Positions 36,031 to 47,735 are shown, counted from the stretch's first letter. The stretch is DNA of 64,000 bases from Lepus europaeus (GCF_033115175.1 NC_084831.1:15477138-15541137); one strand, 5' to 3'. The notes: generated from the sequence alone by a model not told the origin. Program-made: numbers and translations.

Positions 36031-37004
36031 GCCTCTGAGCCACAGGGGAGGTGCCGACGCAGGCCCGAGTGGGGATGGGGGGAACGCGGCGCCTGGCAGA
36101 CAGCATACACTGGGCTCATGCATCCTCACGATGCTACCATCAGCTGCACCGGCACCCTCCCAGGCCTCCCTCCCCCCCACCATGCTCCCACACATCCCCA
36201 GCCTGCACTCAGTCACCTCCTGCCACCTACCTGTCACTGGTCTTGGGCAGGGCCTCAGACCCACAGATCCTAACTTGCCTGTGCTCAGCTGGGGAACAGG
36301 CCCGGGCCAAGCCAGGCCGGGACCAGACAGCTCTTCAGATGGAAGGAGGGAGTGTGGTCTAAGAGCTGAGGGGGCCCCGCTTTCTGCCCCCGCCTGTGGA
36401 GGACTTACAGCCTGCCCTTGTTCCGGGACCCCCTGGGACACACTCACAACCCTTCCTGCCCCAGAGCAGCCAGGGGAGCAGCATGGGGGGACAGGGCAGC
36501 CAGCCACGCACAGAGGGGAGGCCAGGAAGGGGAGGCCCTTCCAGCTCCTGCCAGCGGCCGGGCGGGCAGCCGCCCCGGTGAGGAAATCCAGCAGAGGCAG
36601 GAAGCAGGTATCTGGGTGACTTCCCTCCTAGGTCTGGAAAACATGGCTAATTACCACGATGGCCCCGCGGGGTTCCTGTCTCCAGCAGGGCCGGCCCGGA
36701 GCCCGAGGAAGGAAAGGCCGAGATCTCCCCCCAGCAGGAAGAAAAGGGGCCACCAGGCCAAGGGGGGTCCTGAGTCACCATGGCCCAGCCCCTCCCCCAG
36801 ACTGACTCCCCACCACCTCAGAACTGAAATTACTCCCACACTCAAGACCAACCACTGGGGTCTAAGGCCACATTATTTGCTGTTGTGTCCATCCCTCCCC
36901 CATTCACTCTTGACCCGCAGACATGAGTGGAACAGATCAAGGGCAGTGGGCAAGCAGGAGCCCGGGGCTTGCTGGGACACGGCTAGGAACTTGGTCTCGC
37001 CGGA

Positions 37005-37145
37005 GGTTCACGCTAAACTTCTCACCCCCATTTTACAATGTGGAAACTGAGGCTCACAGAGAGGAACCTGTCCCAGCTGACGTAGCTAGAAAATGTCAGA
37101 GCTGGGATTCAACCCTGAGAGGACTCCCGAGGCCAAGCGCTTTTC
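37005..37145 (-). repeat. MIR
   Basis: CATTTTACAATGTGGAAACTG, GGCTCACAGAGAGGAACCTG, AGAGCTGGGATTCAACCC. Confidence 0.85.
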
Positions 37146-38199
37146 AGCCCCTCGCCAGCAGCCTGGGGTGGGGCCGTGACGACCTCAGTGTGGCTGCTGG
37201 GGTGGCCTTGTCCCAGCCGAGTCCTCAGAAGGCGCAGGCGGGCCTGTCCGGGCTCACCCACACACCACCACCGCCTTCCACCGCACACAGGTGCACGGTA
37301 GGCGCTTGGCAAGTATCTGCCTAGCCACTGAACCCCTGCACTCCCAGCGACTGTCACGGAAAATGTTACTCAATGAAGATCTGTTGAATGAACAAGGGAA
37401 AGAGATGGCAGGCCGTCCAGGAATTTCTATAACCCAGCAGCCCCGCCCACCTCTCCTGCCACTGCACAGCCCCTGCACCTAGGAGCCCCTTATCGGGGTG
37501 CCGGGGAGGGGGGTCAGGAATGACCTTGGGCTGTGCAAGCCATGCAGCGGCTAGGCTGGTGCCGTGGGGAAAGCGAAGGTCAGCTTCAGCACTCCAAGTT
37601 CGGGTCAAGGCAATGGGACCACAGGGACGGCCCCGCTGCCTGCGTCCGTCCGGGTAACGGGGTGAGAGGCTGAGAGGAGGACCGAGGAGGCCCCCGGCTG
37701 GGGCGTGGGGAGGGGAGGCGCGCTGCTGGATGGGTGGGGCAGGCAGGTCTGGGTGGGGGGTTAGCGAGTGATTCAGGAGGGTAGAGGTGACAGGGAGTCA
37801 GTCGCTGGGTAAACACCAGCTCAGTGAGAACGCGGTCCCTCTGAGAAGGGGCGGGCAGGGACGAGGACTGCCCGGGGGCACCTCAAAGAGAGTGAGTGGG
37901 CGCTCTGTGGCAGGCCACACGGGCTCCCACCAGCTCCCTGCCCACTGACCCCGCCCAGCCCAGCCCTCCTGGAAATCACTCGGGTCCTCAGGGCCTCTCA
38001 GGACCAACTGCCTTCCAGGCCTTGGAATTCCTGACCCCAGGAATTCTCTGTGTGGGCCCATCTAAGCTCAGAGCAGGGGACTGGGCTGCAGGGCGGGGCC
38101 TCCCCTGCACCCAGCAGACCCGGGAGGAGGGAAGCTGGGGAAACTCGGGTCCCAGGGAGGGGGAGAGCCCAGCAAGCAGCCGGCGGCTAAACCTTCCGA

Positions 38200-39330
38200 A
38201 CTCCTTTACCCACGTGGAGCCAGCCTCCGCTTGCCGGAGGTCACACAGGTGCTCAAGCCAAGGGCAGCGGCTGACCCAGCTCGGCGCTGCCTGACTCCAG
38301 GGTCCCCGGAGTCCCAGCAAGTCGCAGTCCCGGCCCCAAAGTTCTCTCCCTGCGTCTGCCCGGCTACGAGCTCCCCAAGAGGACAGCGTGGTGAAGTTCC
38401 GGCCAGGACCGACAGGGTCCTCATCACCACCGACTGCGCCTTCTGCCAAGTTGGCCCAGAAAAGGGTTCTCGCCTCCTGCCAAGTTCCCACCCTGCTCCA
38501 AGTTTCTCCGCGCGGTCCCTGGGGCTGGCAGGTCGGGCCAGGACCAGCGCGACTCCCGAGACTCGACAACGTGGCCGGGCGCCCCACGCACTCCCACGAG
38601 GCCGGCCCCGCCTCCGGGCCCACGCAGGGTCCCCCCTGGGGCGGCCCCCCCCCTCCGCCCCGGGGCAGACCCATGCCGCAGAGTGGCGCCGGCCGGTGCC
38701 AGCTCGCGGGATCCCGGGAGAGGCAGCGCCGCCGTCCCGGGCCGGCGTCCCGGCCGCACAGTCTCGGGCGCCTCTCCGACAAGTTGGCGGGCGCGGCGAG
38801 CAGGCGTCCCCCGTCCCCCGCCCCGCACACTCACCGCGAGCAGCCGCCCGTGCAGCAGCAACGCCAGCAGCAGCGCGCCCGCCGCCCGCCGCCCCATGGC
38901 CAGGCCCGCGCCGCTCCGTCGCTCGCTCGCTCGCCCGCTCGGCGCCGCCCGCAGCCGCCCGCTCGCTGGCCTCGGGAGTCCTCGGGACGGCGCGGCCCGC
39001 TCCCGCCGCCCCCGCCCCTCCCCAGGCCTGCCCCGCCCCCGCGGCCGCCCGCCCCGCCCCCGCCGCCAAGGCCCCGCCCCCGCCCGCCAGGCCCCGCCCC
39101 CGGGCCCAGGCTCGGCTCGCCCGAGCCGGCCGCGCAGCCGACTGGGCCTTTGTCTGGGCCCCCAGCCCCCTCCGCGCGACCGCGGGCCCGCCGGCTCCCG
39201 GCCAAACCCGGCCTGGAGCGAGGGATGGGACGGGGGCCGGGGGCCCTAGCGGGGCGGAGCGGCCGGGCCCCGCCCTCCGTCCCTGCACACGCGCCGCCAA
39301 GGCTCCCGCACCCCGCGGGCAGCTCAGGAG
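38200..39330. promoter_or_regulatory. HSPG2: CpG island and probable HSPG2 promoter
   Basis: The most CpG-dense stretch of the window, centred on HSPG2 exon 1. Just upstream of the start codon (minus-strand sense) are repeated GC boxes of the CCGCCCC type at about 39,010, 39,031, 39,051, 39,072 and 39,092, the last ones in near-identical tandem units. I see no TATA box near the expected start. This fits a housekeeping-style Sp1-dependent promoter, and the human HSPG2 promoter is likewise GC-rich and TATA-less. The long open frames on both strands across the island reflect high GC rather than coding. The transcription start was not determined. Confidence 0.85.
38835..38897 (-). CDS. HSPG2: HSPG2 (perlecan) exon 1, coding part: signal peptide
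   Basis: First coding exon of perlecan, the large secreted heparan-sulfate proteoglycan of basement membranes. The ATG is read at 38,897 on the minus strand and encodes 21 residues: a short basic start (MGRR), then an alanine/leucine hydrophobic core and HGRLLA, a typical ER signal peptide. It matches the human perlecan signal peptide closely; the third residue is Arg here and Trp in human. The exon stops after a complete codon at a consensus donor (GTGAGT from 38,834), phase 0. Exon 2 then starts with GTG GCC CAC, giving ...LLA-VAHGLRAYEG, against LLAVTHGLRAYDG in human. It sits in a CpG island with GC boxes upstream. The 5' UTR continues rightwards from 38,898, but its start cannot be fixed from sequence. 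Confidence 0.96.
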
Positions 39331-39338
39331 GACAGGGA

Positions 39339-39395
39339 CCCAAGTACCTGGGCCATCCTCCACTGCTTTCTACCTTCTACGCACAGCGTTGACGC
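39339..39395 (-). repeat. C-SINE fragment
   Basis: ACCCAAGTACCTGGGCCATC, then CTCCACTGCTTTCTACC, matching the middle of a reverse C-SINE. It lies just upstream of the HSPG2 CpG island and marks its edge. Confidence 0.65.
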
Positions 39396-39599
39396 TGCCA
39401 ATGCACCCCCACTTTTGTCCTCACTCACAGGTTCCAGGCACTGACGGCTCCTTGGCTCCTGGGGACACTGTAGCACTCCCCGGGTTAGCCTCGGGGTACC
39501 AACAACCCTCACACTAGGTGAACACCTTCCCACTGCGAAGTGCACCTGCCCAGGTGAGGTGGCTACGGCACATAAACACCAGTTTCACAGGCACTTGCC

Positions 39600-39855
39600 C
39601 CGTGGGTACTCCTCTTGGGTTTTAGAGAGGCAGAGAAACAGAGAGCTCCTATCTGCCCCCTGACCCCTTTCCCACTCCAGCAAAGGCATTAGGCCTGGCC
39701 AAAGCGGGGAATCAGGAACCCCTCCGTGTCTCCTGCTAGCATGACCGGAAGTCAACTACCAGAGCCATCACCTCTGCCTCCCAGGGCCTGCACTAGCAGG
39801 AAGCTGGAGTTACGGAGCCACCACTGATCCCAGGTGCTCTGACATAGGCCTTGGA
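39600..39855 (-). repeat. C-SINE, very old
   Basis: GAGAGGCAGAGAAACAGAG at the tail side, GCACTAGCAGGAAGCTGGAG in the body. Divergence is high. Confidence 0.55.
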
Positions 39856-39879
39856 CTTTCCTGTGTTTACTTATTTATT

Positions 39880-40195
39880 TATTTTCAGATTTATTTGAAA
39901 GGTGGAGCAACAGAAGGAGATAGAGAGACAGAGAGATCTCCTCGCTGCTGGCTCACTCCCCAAATGGTTGCAACAGCCAGAGCTGGGCCAAGTCTCAGTC
40001 GGCAGCTAGGAACTCCACCCTGGTGTCCCAGATGGGTAGCAGGGGCCCAAGTACCTGGACCATCCTCCACTGCCTTCTGCTGCTTTCCCAGGCACATTAG
40101 CAAGAAGCTGGATTGGAAGTGCAGTAGCCTGCACTCCAGCTGGCATTCCGATATGGAACACCAGCATCGCGAGAGGTGGCGTCACCCACTGCACC
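39880..40195 (-). repeat. C-SINE
   Basis: TTATTTATTTTCAGATTTATT tail, AGAGAGACAGAGAG run, CCCAAGTACCTGGACCATCC, ending near GTGGCGTCACCCACTGCACC. Confidence 0.87.
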
Positions 40196-40522
40196 AAAGA
40201 AGTTCCCCAGATTCCGGCTTCTTGAACCACATGTTGACTGCCAGGCCAAACACCTGCCCTAGCCTGTGTTTGTGACGTTTTTTCCTGGGTTAGTCACAGT
40301 GTCTCAGTGGGCTGTCTTCCCACCCTGCACCATTTTCCATACACAGCACTCCCAGACCCACGCTATGGTGACACAGCCGTGCGCACACCCAGGCCCGATA
40401 CAACCCCTGCCAAAGCGCCCACCCCAGATGCCAGGACAGTCAATCACAGCGCCACAGGCGGCCACACCACTGCGGGGCCCCCTCCTCTGTCTGCAGTGTT
40501 CAGGGCAGGCTGCGTGGAGAAG

Positions 40523-40547
40523 TGTGTGTGTGTGTGTGTGTGTGTGT
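40523..40547. repeat. (GT)n microsatellite
   Basis: About 12 GT units in unique intergenic sequence upstream of HSPG2. Confidence 0.88.
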
Positions 40548-41127
40548 AGGGGGCAGGGACCTTCTGGGTAATGACAGAGGGAGGAGAGTACAAACCAAAG
40601 TTTCCATTGTTCCCTTCGAGAGTTGCTGGGCTCCAGAGGCTCCTGCCTGGGTGTGCAGCCAGGAGTGAGGTGAGCTGTGGACAGGAGGAAATGCCCAGCC
40701 TGCTGGGTGGTACCCTGGGAAGGCATGGGCCCTGTGATAGGGCCTGCAGGCTTCCGGCCTGCCCAGCCCCTGGGAGATCTGTACCCCCTGCCCAGATAGA
40801 GGCCCTGTCTCCGAAAGATTGACTTCTCTGCCATGTGGGATACGTTTCTGGGGACCAGCTCAGAGCTGTGAGGGGCAGAAACTCTGTCCACAGTGGCCCC
40901 GTCAACCCCTGCCCCAGCCCCGACTCCAGGCACAACCCTGACTAAGGCTGTCGCCTGTCCCAGACAGGGAGATGGGGTGGACAGAGGAAGGACCCCCCCA
41001 GTGCGGGTCCCTAACCTGATTGCAGGGACAGTGGGGGTACATGCTCCCTGTGCTCACACTCTACAGTCTGGGGGAGAGCCCTGCCTACACCGCCTGGCTG
41101 TGCAATCTCTTTTAAAACTGGCTTTTA

Positions 41128-41448
41128 TTTCATTTTTAAATTTCACTTTATTTGAATGACAGAAGCGGGGGAGAGGGAGAGGCAGAAAGAGAAGGAGCTC
41201 TTCCATCCGCTGGTTCACTTCCCAGATTCTCAACATAGCCAGGGCCAGGCCATGCCCAAGGCAGGAGCTGGGAGCTCCATCTGGGCGTCCCACGTGGGTG
41301 GCAGGGACCCAAGTACTTGATCCGTCACCTGCTGCCTCCCAGAGTATGCGTTAGCAAGAAGCTGGATTGGAAGCAAAGTAGACAGGTACTTGGATATGGG
41401 ATGCGGGTGTCCCAAGCAGTGACTTGAGCCGCTGCACCAAATACCCAC
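41128..41448 (-). repeat. C-SINE
   Basis: TTTATTTGAATGACAGAAG, then CTTCCATCCGCTGGTTCAC, ending GAGCCGCTGCACCAAATACC. Confidence 0.87.
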
Positions 41449-43439
41449 CTCTAACTGTGCAAGATATTCAGTCTCCCGGTGTCAGTTTCCTTGTGCAGCC
41501 AATGAGAATCTGCTGAGACTTCCCTCATAGTCTTTTTATACCAAAGAACGTGGTAAGCACCAAATGAGTGGTAGCCATTGCTCTCAGTTTTTCTGGGTGT
41601 GTTCCTAATCTGACACAGGAGACACCATCTGCCCTAGGGAGCTCCAGCCTAGGGGAGGAGCAGCCTGTGCACCCAGTGTGTTGCTGCTAGTCTGATGGCG
41701 AGACGCGTCCCCACGCCCAGGACCTCCAGTCTGATGGGGGAGTCCAGCCTTGCCCTCAGGAGCTCTCTGTCTGATGGGGAAGGCTCCCAACGCCGCTGAC
41801 TTCAGAGCTGGCAAGCGGCCCGCCTGGTGGCGGGATTTTTCCGAGGCTCTGCCTGCCGGTGGAGGGTCAGCATCCGTGACAAATCGCATTTCATGAGCTG
41901 CCTCTGTGTCTGGTCCCCACCTCGGGCCCTTTAAGTCCCAGAGCTTTTCTTGGATGATTTGCTCATGAGCGAAGGCAAAGGGGAACAAGCGGCTCTTTGT
42001 GGATGCGTGGTCAGGATGAAGTGAGAGCCATAAGTCTTGCTTCCTAGAAGAGCGTGGGGAGGGAGACGGTAGAGCCAGCAGGGGCAGGGAGGGGCTGGGC
42101 TGACCCAGAGGGCAAGAAAATACCCCCCCGCCCCAGGCTAGCAAGGTTTCCAGAGAGCTGACCATTGGTCATGGACCTGTCTACTCTGACCCTCTCTCCC
42201 ACTAAGGCATCTGGCTGGCCCTGTTTTGTTTTGCGGTCCTCGGAGTCTTGAGTAAATAAATACACTTAAGTTCTCTGTCTCAGCCCTGGCTATCTCCTCA
42301 TATGGTTTACAAGAGAGCAGAGGCAGGACTCTCTGCACTTGGCTGAGCGAGCCCTGGGGTGCCCGATCTGCGCTGTGCAGGCTTGGAGCCCAGCGTGCTT
42401 GCCCTTCCCTATGGGACAGAAGCTACTCAAGTGGCGCGAGACTTTGTGAGCTGGGATAGGCAGGAACGGCTACTCACCCTGGCTTTGGAAAAAAACAGGA
42501 GTTGGGGGTTTTGGGAAGCAGTAGCTAGGGTTTGCGGCTCACCTGTCTGTCGCCCCAAAATTGACAGGACTCAGCTTCTCCTGGTTCCACTCCCAATCCA
42601 AACCTTTCCTCTGGCTTAGGGCTTCTCATTCAGCTTCCTTGCATTCCTTGTTCACTCATTTATTCATTCATTCAGGGCTGCAGCGTGCAGTTGGGAAGGT
42701 TATTCACTGAAGAAGTGTGTGCGGCCAAGTGGGCAGATCGGGATTGTAATGCCTCCTGCTGTCAGTGTGGGTGAGAGCACTCCAGGGGCTGGCTGTGGCC
42801 CTAACAGCCCTTCTAGAATTGAACACCATGTGGGGAAAGAGATGCTCACAGAGAAGGCTGTGGGGCCAGAAACTGGTGTGCAAGGCACTGGAGATGGAGG
42901 GGAGGAAGCAAGGAGGCGGTGCTGAGGGGTGGAGTGAGGCGCCATTCTAAGCAGGCAGGGAAAGATCCCATGGAGGTGGGGGGAGCCCCCACCCGGGGCC
43001 TGGCGAGGTCTGGGCCTGCCCACGTCTCCAGCCACGCCCCTTCCCCAACATGGTCCTGGCAATGCTGTTCTTTCTCCTCCATCCAGCACTGCACCCCACC
43101 CCCATTACTGCCCCCTCCTTCAGGGTCAGCTCAGTGCCACGTCACCAGAGCTGTCCTCCCTGGCCTCCCAGGATAGGCCCCTTTGGCATAGCCGCCATCT
43201 ATCTCTTAGCATTTTGGGCCCTGAAGATCATCCACTATTAGGAGGCGTGATGGAGACAGTGCAACCCTATTGGCTTCGTGGAGAGCATAGTGCCTGGCAC
43301 GGAGCTGGAACTGAGGTAAATTTTCCCTGGGTGAGAGAACAAGTGGGTTCAGGCCCTGTGTGTGGTGTAAATGTCCCTCTTCAGGTTTGCACTTAGGACA
43401 AAGACAAATGCTTTATCAACTGGTCAACACTGAAAGTAA

Positions 43440-44120
43440 CGTATTTATTCATTTTTTTATCATTAAAAATATCTATTGGGGCCGGTGCTGTGGCATAGTG
43501 GGTAAGGCCGCTGCCTGCAGTGCCAGCACCCCATATGGGCACCGGTTCGAGTCCCAGATGCTCCACTTCCGATCCAGCTCTCTGCAATGGCCTGGAAAAG
43601 CAGTGGAAGATGGTCCAAGTGCTTGGGCCCCTGCACCTGCATGGGAAGACCTGGAAGAAGCTCCTGACTCCTGGCTTTGGATCAGACCAGCTCCAGCCAT
43701 GGCGCCATTTGGGAAGTGAACCAGCAGATGGAAGACCTCTCTCTCTCTCTGCCTCTCTGTAACTCTGCCTTTCGAATAAAATAAATCTTTAAAAAATTCT
43801 TATTTATTTATTTGAAAGGTAGAGTTACAGAGGGAGAGAAAGAGACAGAGATTGAGCACATGCTTCCATCTACTGGTTCACTTCCCAAATGGCCTCAACA
43901 GCTGGGGCTGGGCCAGACCAAAGTCAGGAGCCAGGAACTCCACTCAGGTCTCCCATGTGGGTGGCAGGGACCCAAGCACTCGAATCACCTGCTGCTGCTT
44001 TCCCAGCTGCGTCAGCACAAAGTTAGATCTGAAGTGGCGCAGCCAGGACTCAAACTGGGCTTGTGTGGGATGCTGGTGTGGCAGGAGACAGCTGAACCTG
44101 CCGTGCTGCAGTGCTGGCCC
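43440..44120 (-). repeat. C-SINE, split in its tail
   Basis: Reverse copy ending CAGTGCTGGCCC. The composite with the insertion at 43,478 is flanked by CTGAAAGTAA at 43,430-43,439 and 44,121-44,130, which shows this copy is the host. Confidence 0.92.
43478..43797 (+). repeat. C-SINE inserted in the tail of another
   Basis: Full-length GGGGCCGGTGCTGTGGCAT copy. It sits within the T-rich tail of the reverse copy at 43,798-44,120; the A/T-rich flanks look like an imperfect target duplication. Confidence 0.92.
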
Positions 44121-44186
44121 CTGAAAGTAATTTATGTGATCATTACTGCAGTCCTGAGTAAGCGTGTGTGTGTGTGTGTGTACATA

Positions 44187-44320
44187 TGATTGATTTATTT
44201 ATTTGGAAGGCATACTTACAGAGAGGGAGAGGGAGAGGGAGAGGGAGAGGAACAGGGAGAGGGACAGGGAAAGGGAGAGGGAGAGGGAAAGGGAGAGGGA
44301 CAGGGACAGGGAGAGGGAAG

Positions 44321-44369
<49 letters not shown>

Positions 44370-44627
44370 TCTTCCATCCACTGGTTTACTCGCCAAATGG
44401 TCACAACGGCCAGGGCTGGGCCAGGCTGAGACCAAGAGCCAGGAGCTTCATCCGGGTCTCCTATGTAGGTGAGGGGCCAAATACTTGGACCATCTTCCTC
44501 TGCTTTCCCAGGTGCATTAGCAGAGAGCTGGATCAGAAGTTGAGCAGCTGAGACTCGAACCGGCACCCATAGGGAATGCTGGGACTGCAGGTAGCAGCTT
44601 TACCTACTATACCACAGCACCAGCCCC
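44187..44627 (-). repeat. C-SINE with expanded purine tract
   Basis: TTTATTTATTTGGAAGGC tail, then about 145 bp of (GGGAGA)n/(GA)n at 44,221-44,366, then a normal body ending ACAGCACCAGCCCC. It is about 110 bp longer than usual because of the tract. Confidence 0.92.
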
Positions 44628-44629
44628 AT

Positions 44630-44962
44630 ATTTTAAAAGATTTATTTGTTTATTTGAAAGGCAGAGTGACAAAGAGAGGGAGATGACGGGAAGAGAAAGA
44701 TCTTCCATCTGCTGGTTCACTTTCCAAATGATCACATGGCCAAGTCTGGGCCAGGCCAAAGCCAGGAAGCAGGAACTCCATTCTGGTCTCCTACATAGGT
44801 GCTGGGGGCCCAAGTCCTGGGGCCGTCTTCTGCTGCCCTTCCGGGGCATTAGCGGGAAGCTGGATCGGAAGCAGAGTGGCCGGGACTCGACTGGCCCTCC
44901 AGTGTTGAGGGAGTCCGGCGTCTGCAAGCAGCCACTTAGCCTGCTGAACAAGGGCCGGCCCC
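44630..44962 (-). repeat. C-SINE
   Basis: Follows directly: AAAAGATTTATTTGTTTATT tail to AAGGGCCGGCCCC. Confidence 0.9.
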
Positions 44963-46044
44963 AAGCGAGCGTGTTGTCTTACCTCCCCTTCCAGGGATGA
45001 GTCTGCTAAGTTCACGCAGCCAGAACGGGGGAGAGCCAGGGATCCACAGCCACACCCAGGTCCTCCGTCCCAGGTTCTTCTCAACCCTGCCCAGGCAGAA
45101 GAGCGAGGCTTCTCAGGGTGACCTTGGATTTGGCCCCCCTGCCCCGCCTGATGTCTTCCCTCAGCATCACCTTCTTGCTGAGCTCCTGCGTTGCGTCCCA
45201 AGCCCAGGGCAGGGTTCCCACACAACCTCCTGGGTCACCTACTTGCTCTCCCCCCAACTCCGACCCATCTATCTCGGACTTCACCGACTCGGGAAAGCTT
45301 CGGAACCCACCTCCCAGCCCTGCTTAACCCAACCTTCCCCAACAGATTCGAGAACGGAAACGGCTTGTTTTTGTAGGAAACCCCTTTAACCTCTCACAGG
45401 ACCGCAGTTCCTCCCAACACTGCCTGCCTCCTCTCAGCCTGGCTCCTGGGCTGACCATACATGGTCTTTACCATTCGCATGTGCCGCCCCTGCTCCCCAC
45501 CCCACCGCGCCCCTCCAGCCAGGCTGAATTCTCCTGGTCCCCGTCCACCCCCTCACATTCCTGCTCCTAAGCCCCTGCTGCAGCTTGGAAGACGTCCATG
45601 TGGGGCTGGGCTGGGACGCCGTGAATGTCCGTGGCCGTCCTCTGTGCGTGTGGATGTGTGCGTTCTGTGTCACTGTGCTAAGCGTACACGGACGACTTCC
45701 TGTCTTGCTTCTCTCAACTGTTTTCATAGACACAATTCTGTGTATCAGTTAAGACCAGGGCTACCTAAACGTGGCCCGGTGGACAGATGCCAGTCCCCAG
45801 AGTGTTTATTTGCTGGGACTGTGATAAGGACCTTGCTCCAGTGTGTAAGCACTTCTAGCTCGGCTGACATTTTTTCCCCCAGCAGTGCTCATTCCATGTT
45901 GGAGGCAAACATTTCTTTTGTGGTACATCCTCTTTATTGCAGATGGTAACCATTAGCAATTTGTGGGATGAGTACTTTAAATAGCACTAATATTGCCTTT
46001 GCATGTAATATTTCTCTTCTCTTTATAAAAATTATTTATTAAGG

Positions 46045-46362
46045 GACCAATGTGGTATATCAAGTTAAGCCTCTGCATGCAATGCCGGCATCCCATATGG
46101 GTGCTGGTTCATGTCCCGGCTGCTCCACTTCCGATCCAGCTCTCTGCGCTGGCATGGGAAAGTAGTGGAGGATGGCCCAAGTCCTTGGGCCCTAACCACC
46201 CACGTGGAAGATCTGGAAGAAGCTCCTAGTCCCTGGCTTCTGCCTGGCCCAGCCCTGGCCATGTGCACATTTGGGAAGTGAACCAGCAGATGGAAGATAG
46301 CTCTTTCTCTCTGCCTCTCTGTTTCTCTCTGTAATTCTATCTTTCAAATAAATAAAACTTTT
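46045..46362 (+). repeat. C-SINE
   Basis: Decayed head (GGGACCAATGTGGTATATC), good body, tail CTTTCAAATAAATAAAAC. Confidence 0.87.
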
Positions 46363-46742
46363 AAAACTTTTATTTATTTATTTAAAAGGCAGGAATACAA
46401 AGAGATAAGGAGAGACAGAGAGAGAGATCCAATAAACAAATCTTTTTTTTTTTTAATTCATTTTATTTATTTGAGAGACACACAGAGAGGGAATGAGCTA
46501 GTATCCCCTGGTTTACTCCCCAAATGCCTGTCCCGGCTGGAGCTAGGGCAGGCTGAAGCTGGGAGCCAGGAGCTCGATCAGGTCTCCCACGTGGGTGGCA
46601 GGAACCCAGCTCCCTGGGCCCTCAGCACTGCTTCCCAGGGTGTGTGCTAGCAGGAAGCTGGGATGGAGAGCTGGGCTGGGCCTCCAAGCCAGGCACTGCG
46701 ATCGGGATGCTGGCATCCCACACAGCCGCTTAGGCCCTGCTC
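46363..46742 (-). repeat. Two reverse C-SINE pieces in tandem
   Basis: A 70-bp tail-side piece (46,363-46,432: TTATTTATTTATTTAAAAGG, GAGACAGAGAGAG), then a fuller copy from the poly-T at about 46,443 to CACAGCCGCTTAGGCCC. Confidence 0.8.
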
Positions 46743-47384
46743 CCTCAGTTTTAAGGACCACAGATCTGAGGCCAGAGAGGTAGAGTGGCTTTTACAAGGA
46801 CACGGCGGCAGAGACGGGACTCCTGCCTGGGCCTCCTGACCCTTGGCCCCTGGCTCCTTCCTCCTTGGAGGGAGGCCTGCCCTGCCCTTCCTACCCAGCA
46901 GTTCTTCCGTCTCTTTCATGCTTGTCTTTGCTTGGCCATGAGCAGTGTTCCTGCCTGTTGTCTTTTGGGGCTTGAGAGAAATCCTTTTGGAATGTCCTGT
47001 GCCTTCTCCCTCCAAGTTCCCGGCTTTGTTCAATTGTTCACCAGAAATTCCTGCCCTGTTGGGAGGGGCCTGGGGGGCTGTTAAAGAATTTGCCAAAAAT
47101 GGTGCCACCAGCTCAGGCCCAGCACACAGCCCAGGCCCTTTGCTTCTCCCGCAGATTTCAACTTCCAAGAGGGCATTGAGGATGCCATTGGGGTGGGGGT
47201 GCCACCACCCCTGGCTGTGTGGTTCCCGGGCCAGCTTCGTGCAGGTGGGAGAGGCAGTAGGGGAGCCCAAGGGGCTCTGAGACCACAGAGGCCTGGGTTC
47301 ATGAGGAAAGGTTCAGGGAGGAGTGCATCAAGAACGGGATGAGTTTGCCTCTCGTACATGCATCTTGGTCAAAACAAAAAGCCA

Positions 47385-47644
47385 GGGCTAGTGTGGTGGT
47401 GCAGGGCACTAAGCCACAGTCTGTGATACCAGCATCCCATATCTAAGCACTGGTTACCTGACTACTCCGCTTCCAATCCAGCTCCCTGCTGATGTGCCTG
47501 GGAAGGCCACACAAGATGCTGCCGAAGAAGCCCTTGGGCCCCTGCCATCCGCATTACAGACCGGGATGGAGTTCTAGGATCCTGGCTTTGGCCTCACCCA
47601 GACCTGACTGTTGTAGCCATTTGGAGAGTGAACTAGTGTGTGGG

Positions 47645-47683
<39 letters not shown>

Positions 47684-47735
47684 CCTGTCTTTGTCATTCT
47701 GCCTTTCAAACAAATAAATCTTTTTTTTTAAAACT
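47385..47735 (+). repeat. C-SINE
   Basis: GGGCTAGTGTGGTGGTGCAG head, CT run at about 47,650-47,690, CAAACAAATAAATC tail. Confidence 0.87.

Larger units (their letters stand above)
2597..38834 (-). other. HSPG2: HSPG2 intron 1, about 36.2 kb
   Basis: Large first intron between the signal-peptide exon and exon 2, with donor GTGAGT at 38,834 and acceptor CAG at 2,597-2,599. It contains about 20 C-SINE insertions, about a dozen MIR fragments, L2 and L1 remnants, homopolymer runs, and long unique GC-rich stretches: about 2.6-3.9, 6.2-9.5, 10.3-11.7, 12.2-12.8, 15.5-17.2, 18.5-19.4, 20-23, 26-30 and 36-38.8 kb. In the unique stretches I see no supported exon on either strand. AT-rich islands at about 26.1-26.6 and 28.7-28.8 kb stand out from the GC-rich background and are reported as candidate regulatory DNA. 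Confidence 0.93.

Noticed and set aside
38231..39517. 428-codon plus-strand open frame (and a 385-codon minus-strand frame) over the CpG island
   Set aside because: Ala/Pro/Arg/Gly-only composition from GC-rich DNA; the frame runs through HSPG2 exon 1 and into a SINE fragment. No splice or start support.
44199..44566. Ser/Leu and Arg/Glu repeat frames
   Set aside because: Translations of the GA/GGGAGA tract of a C-SINE.
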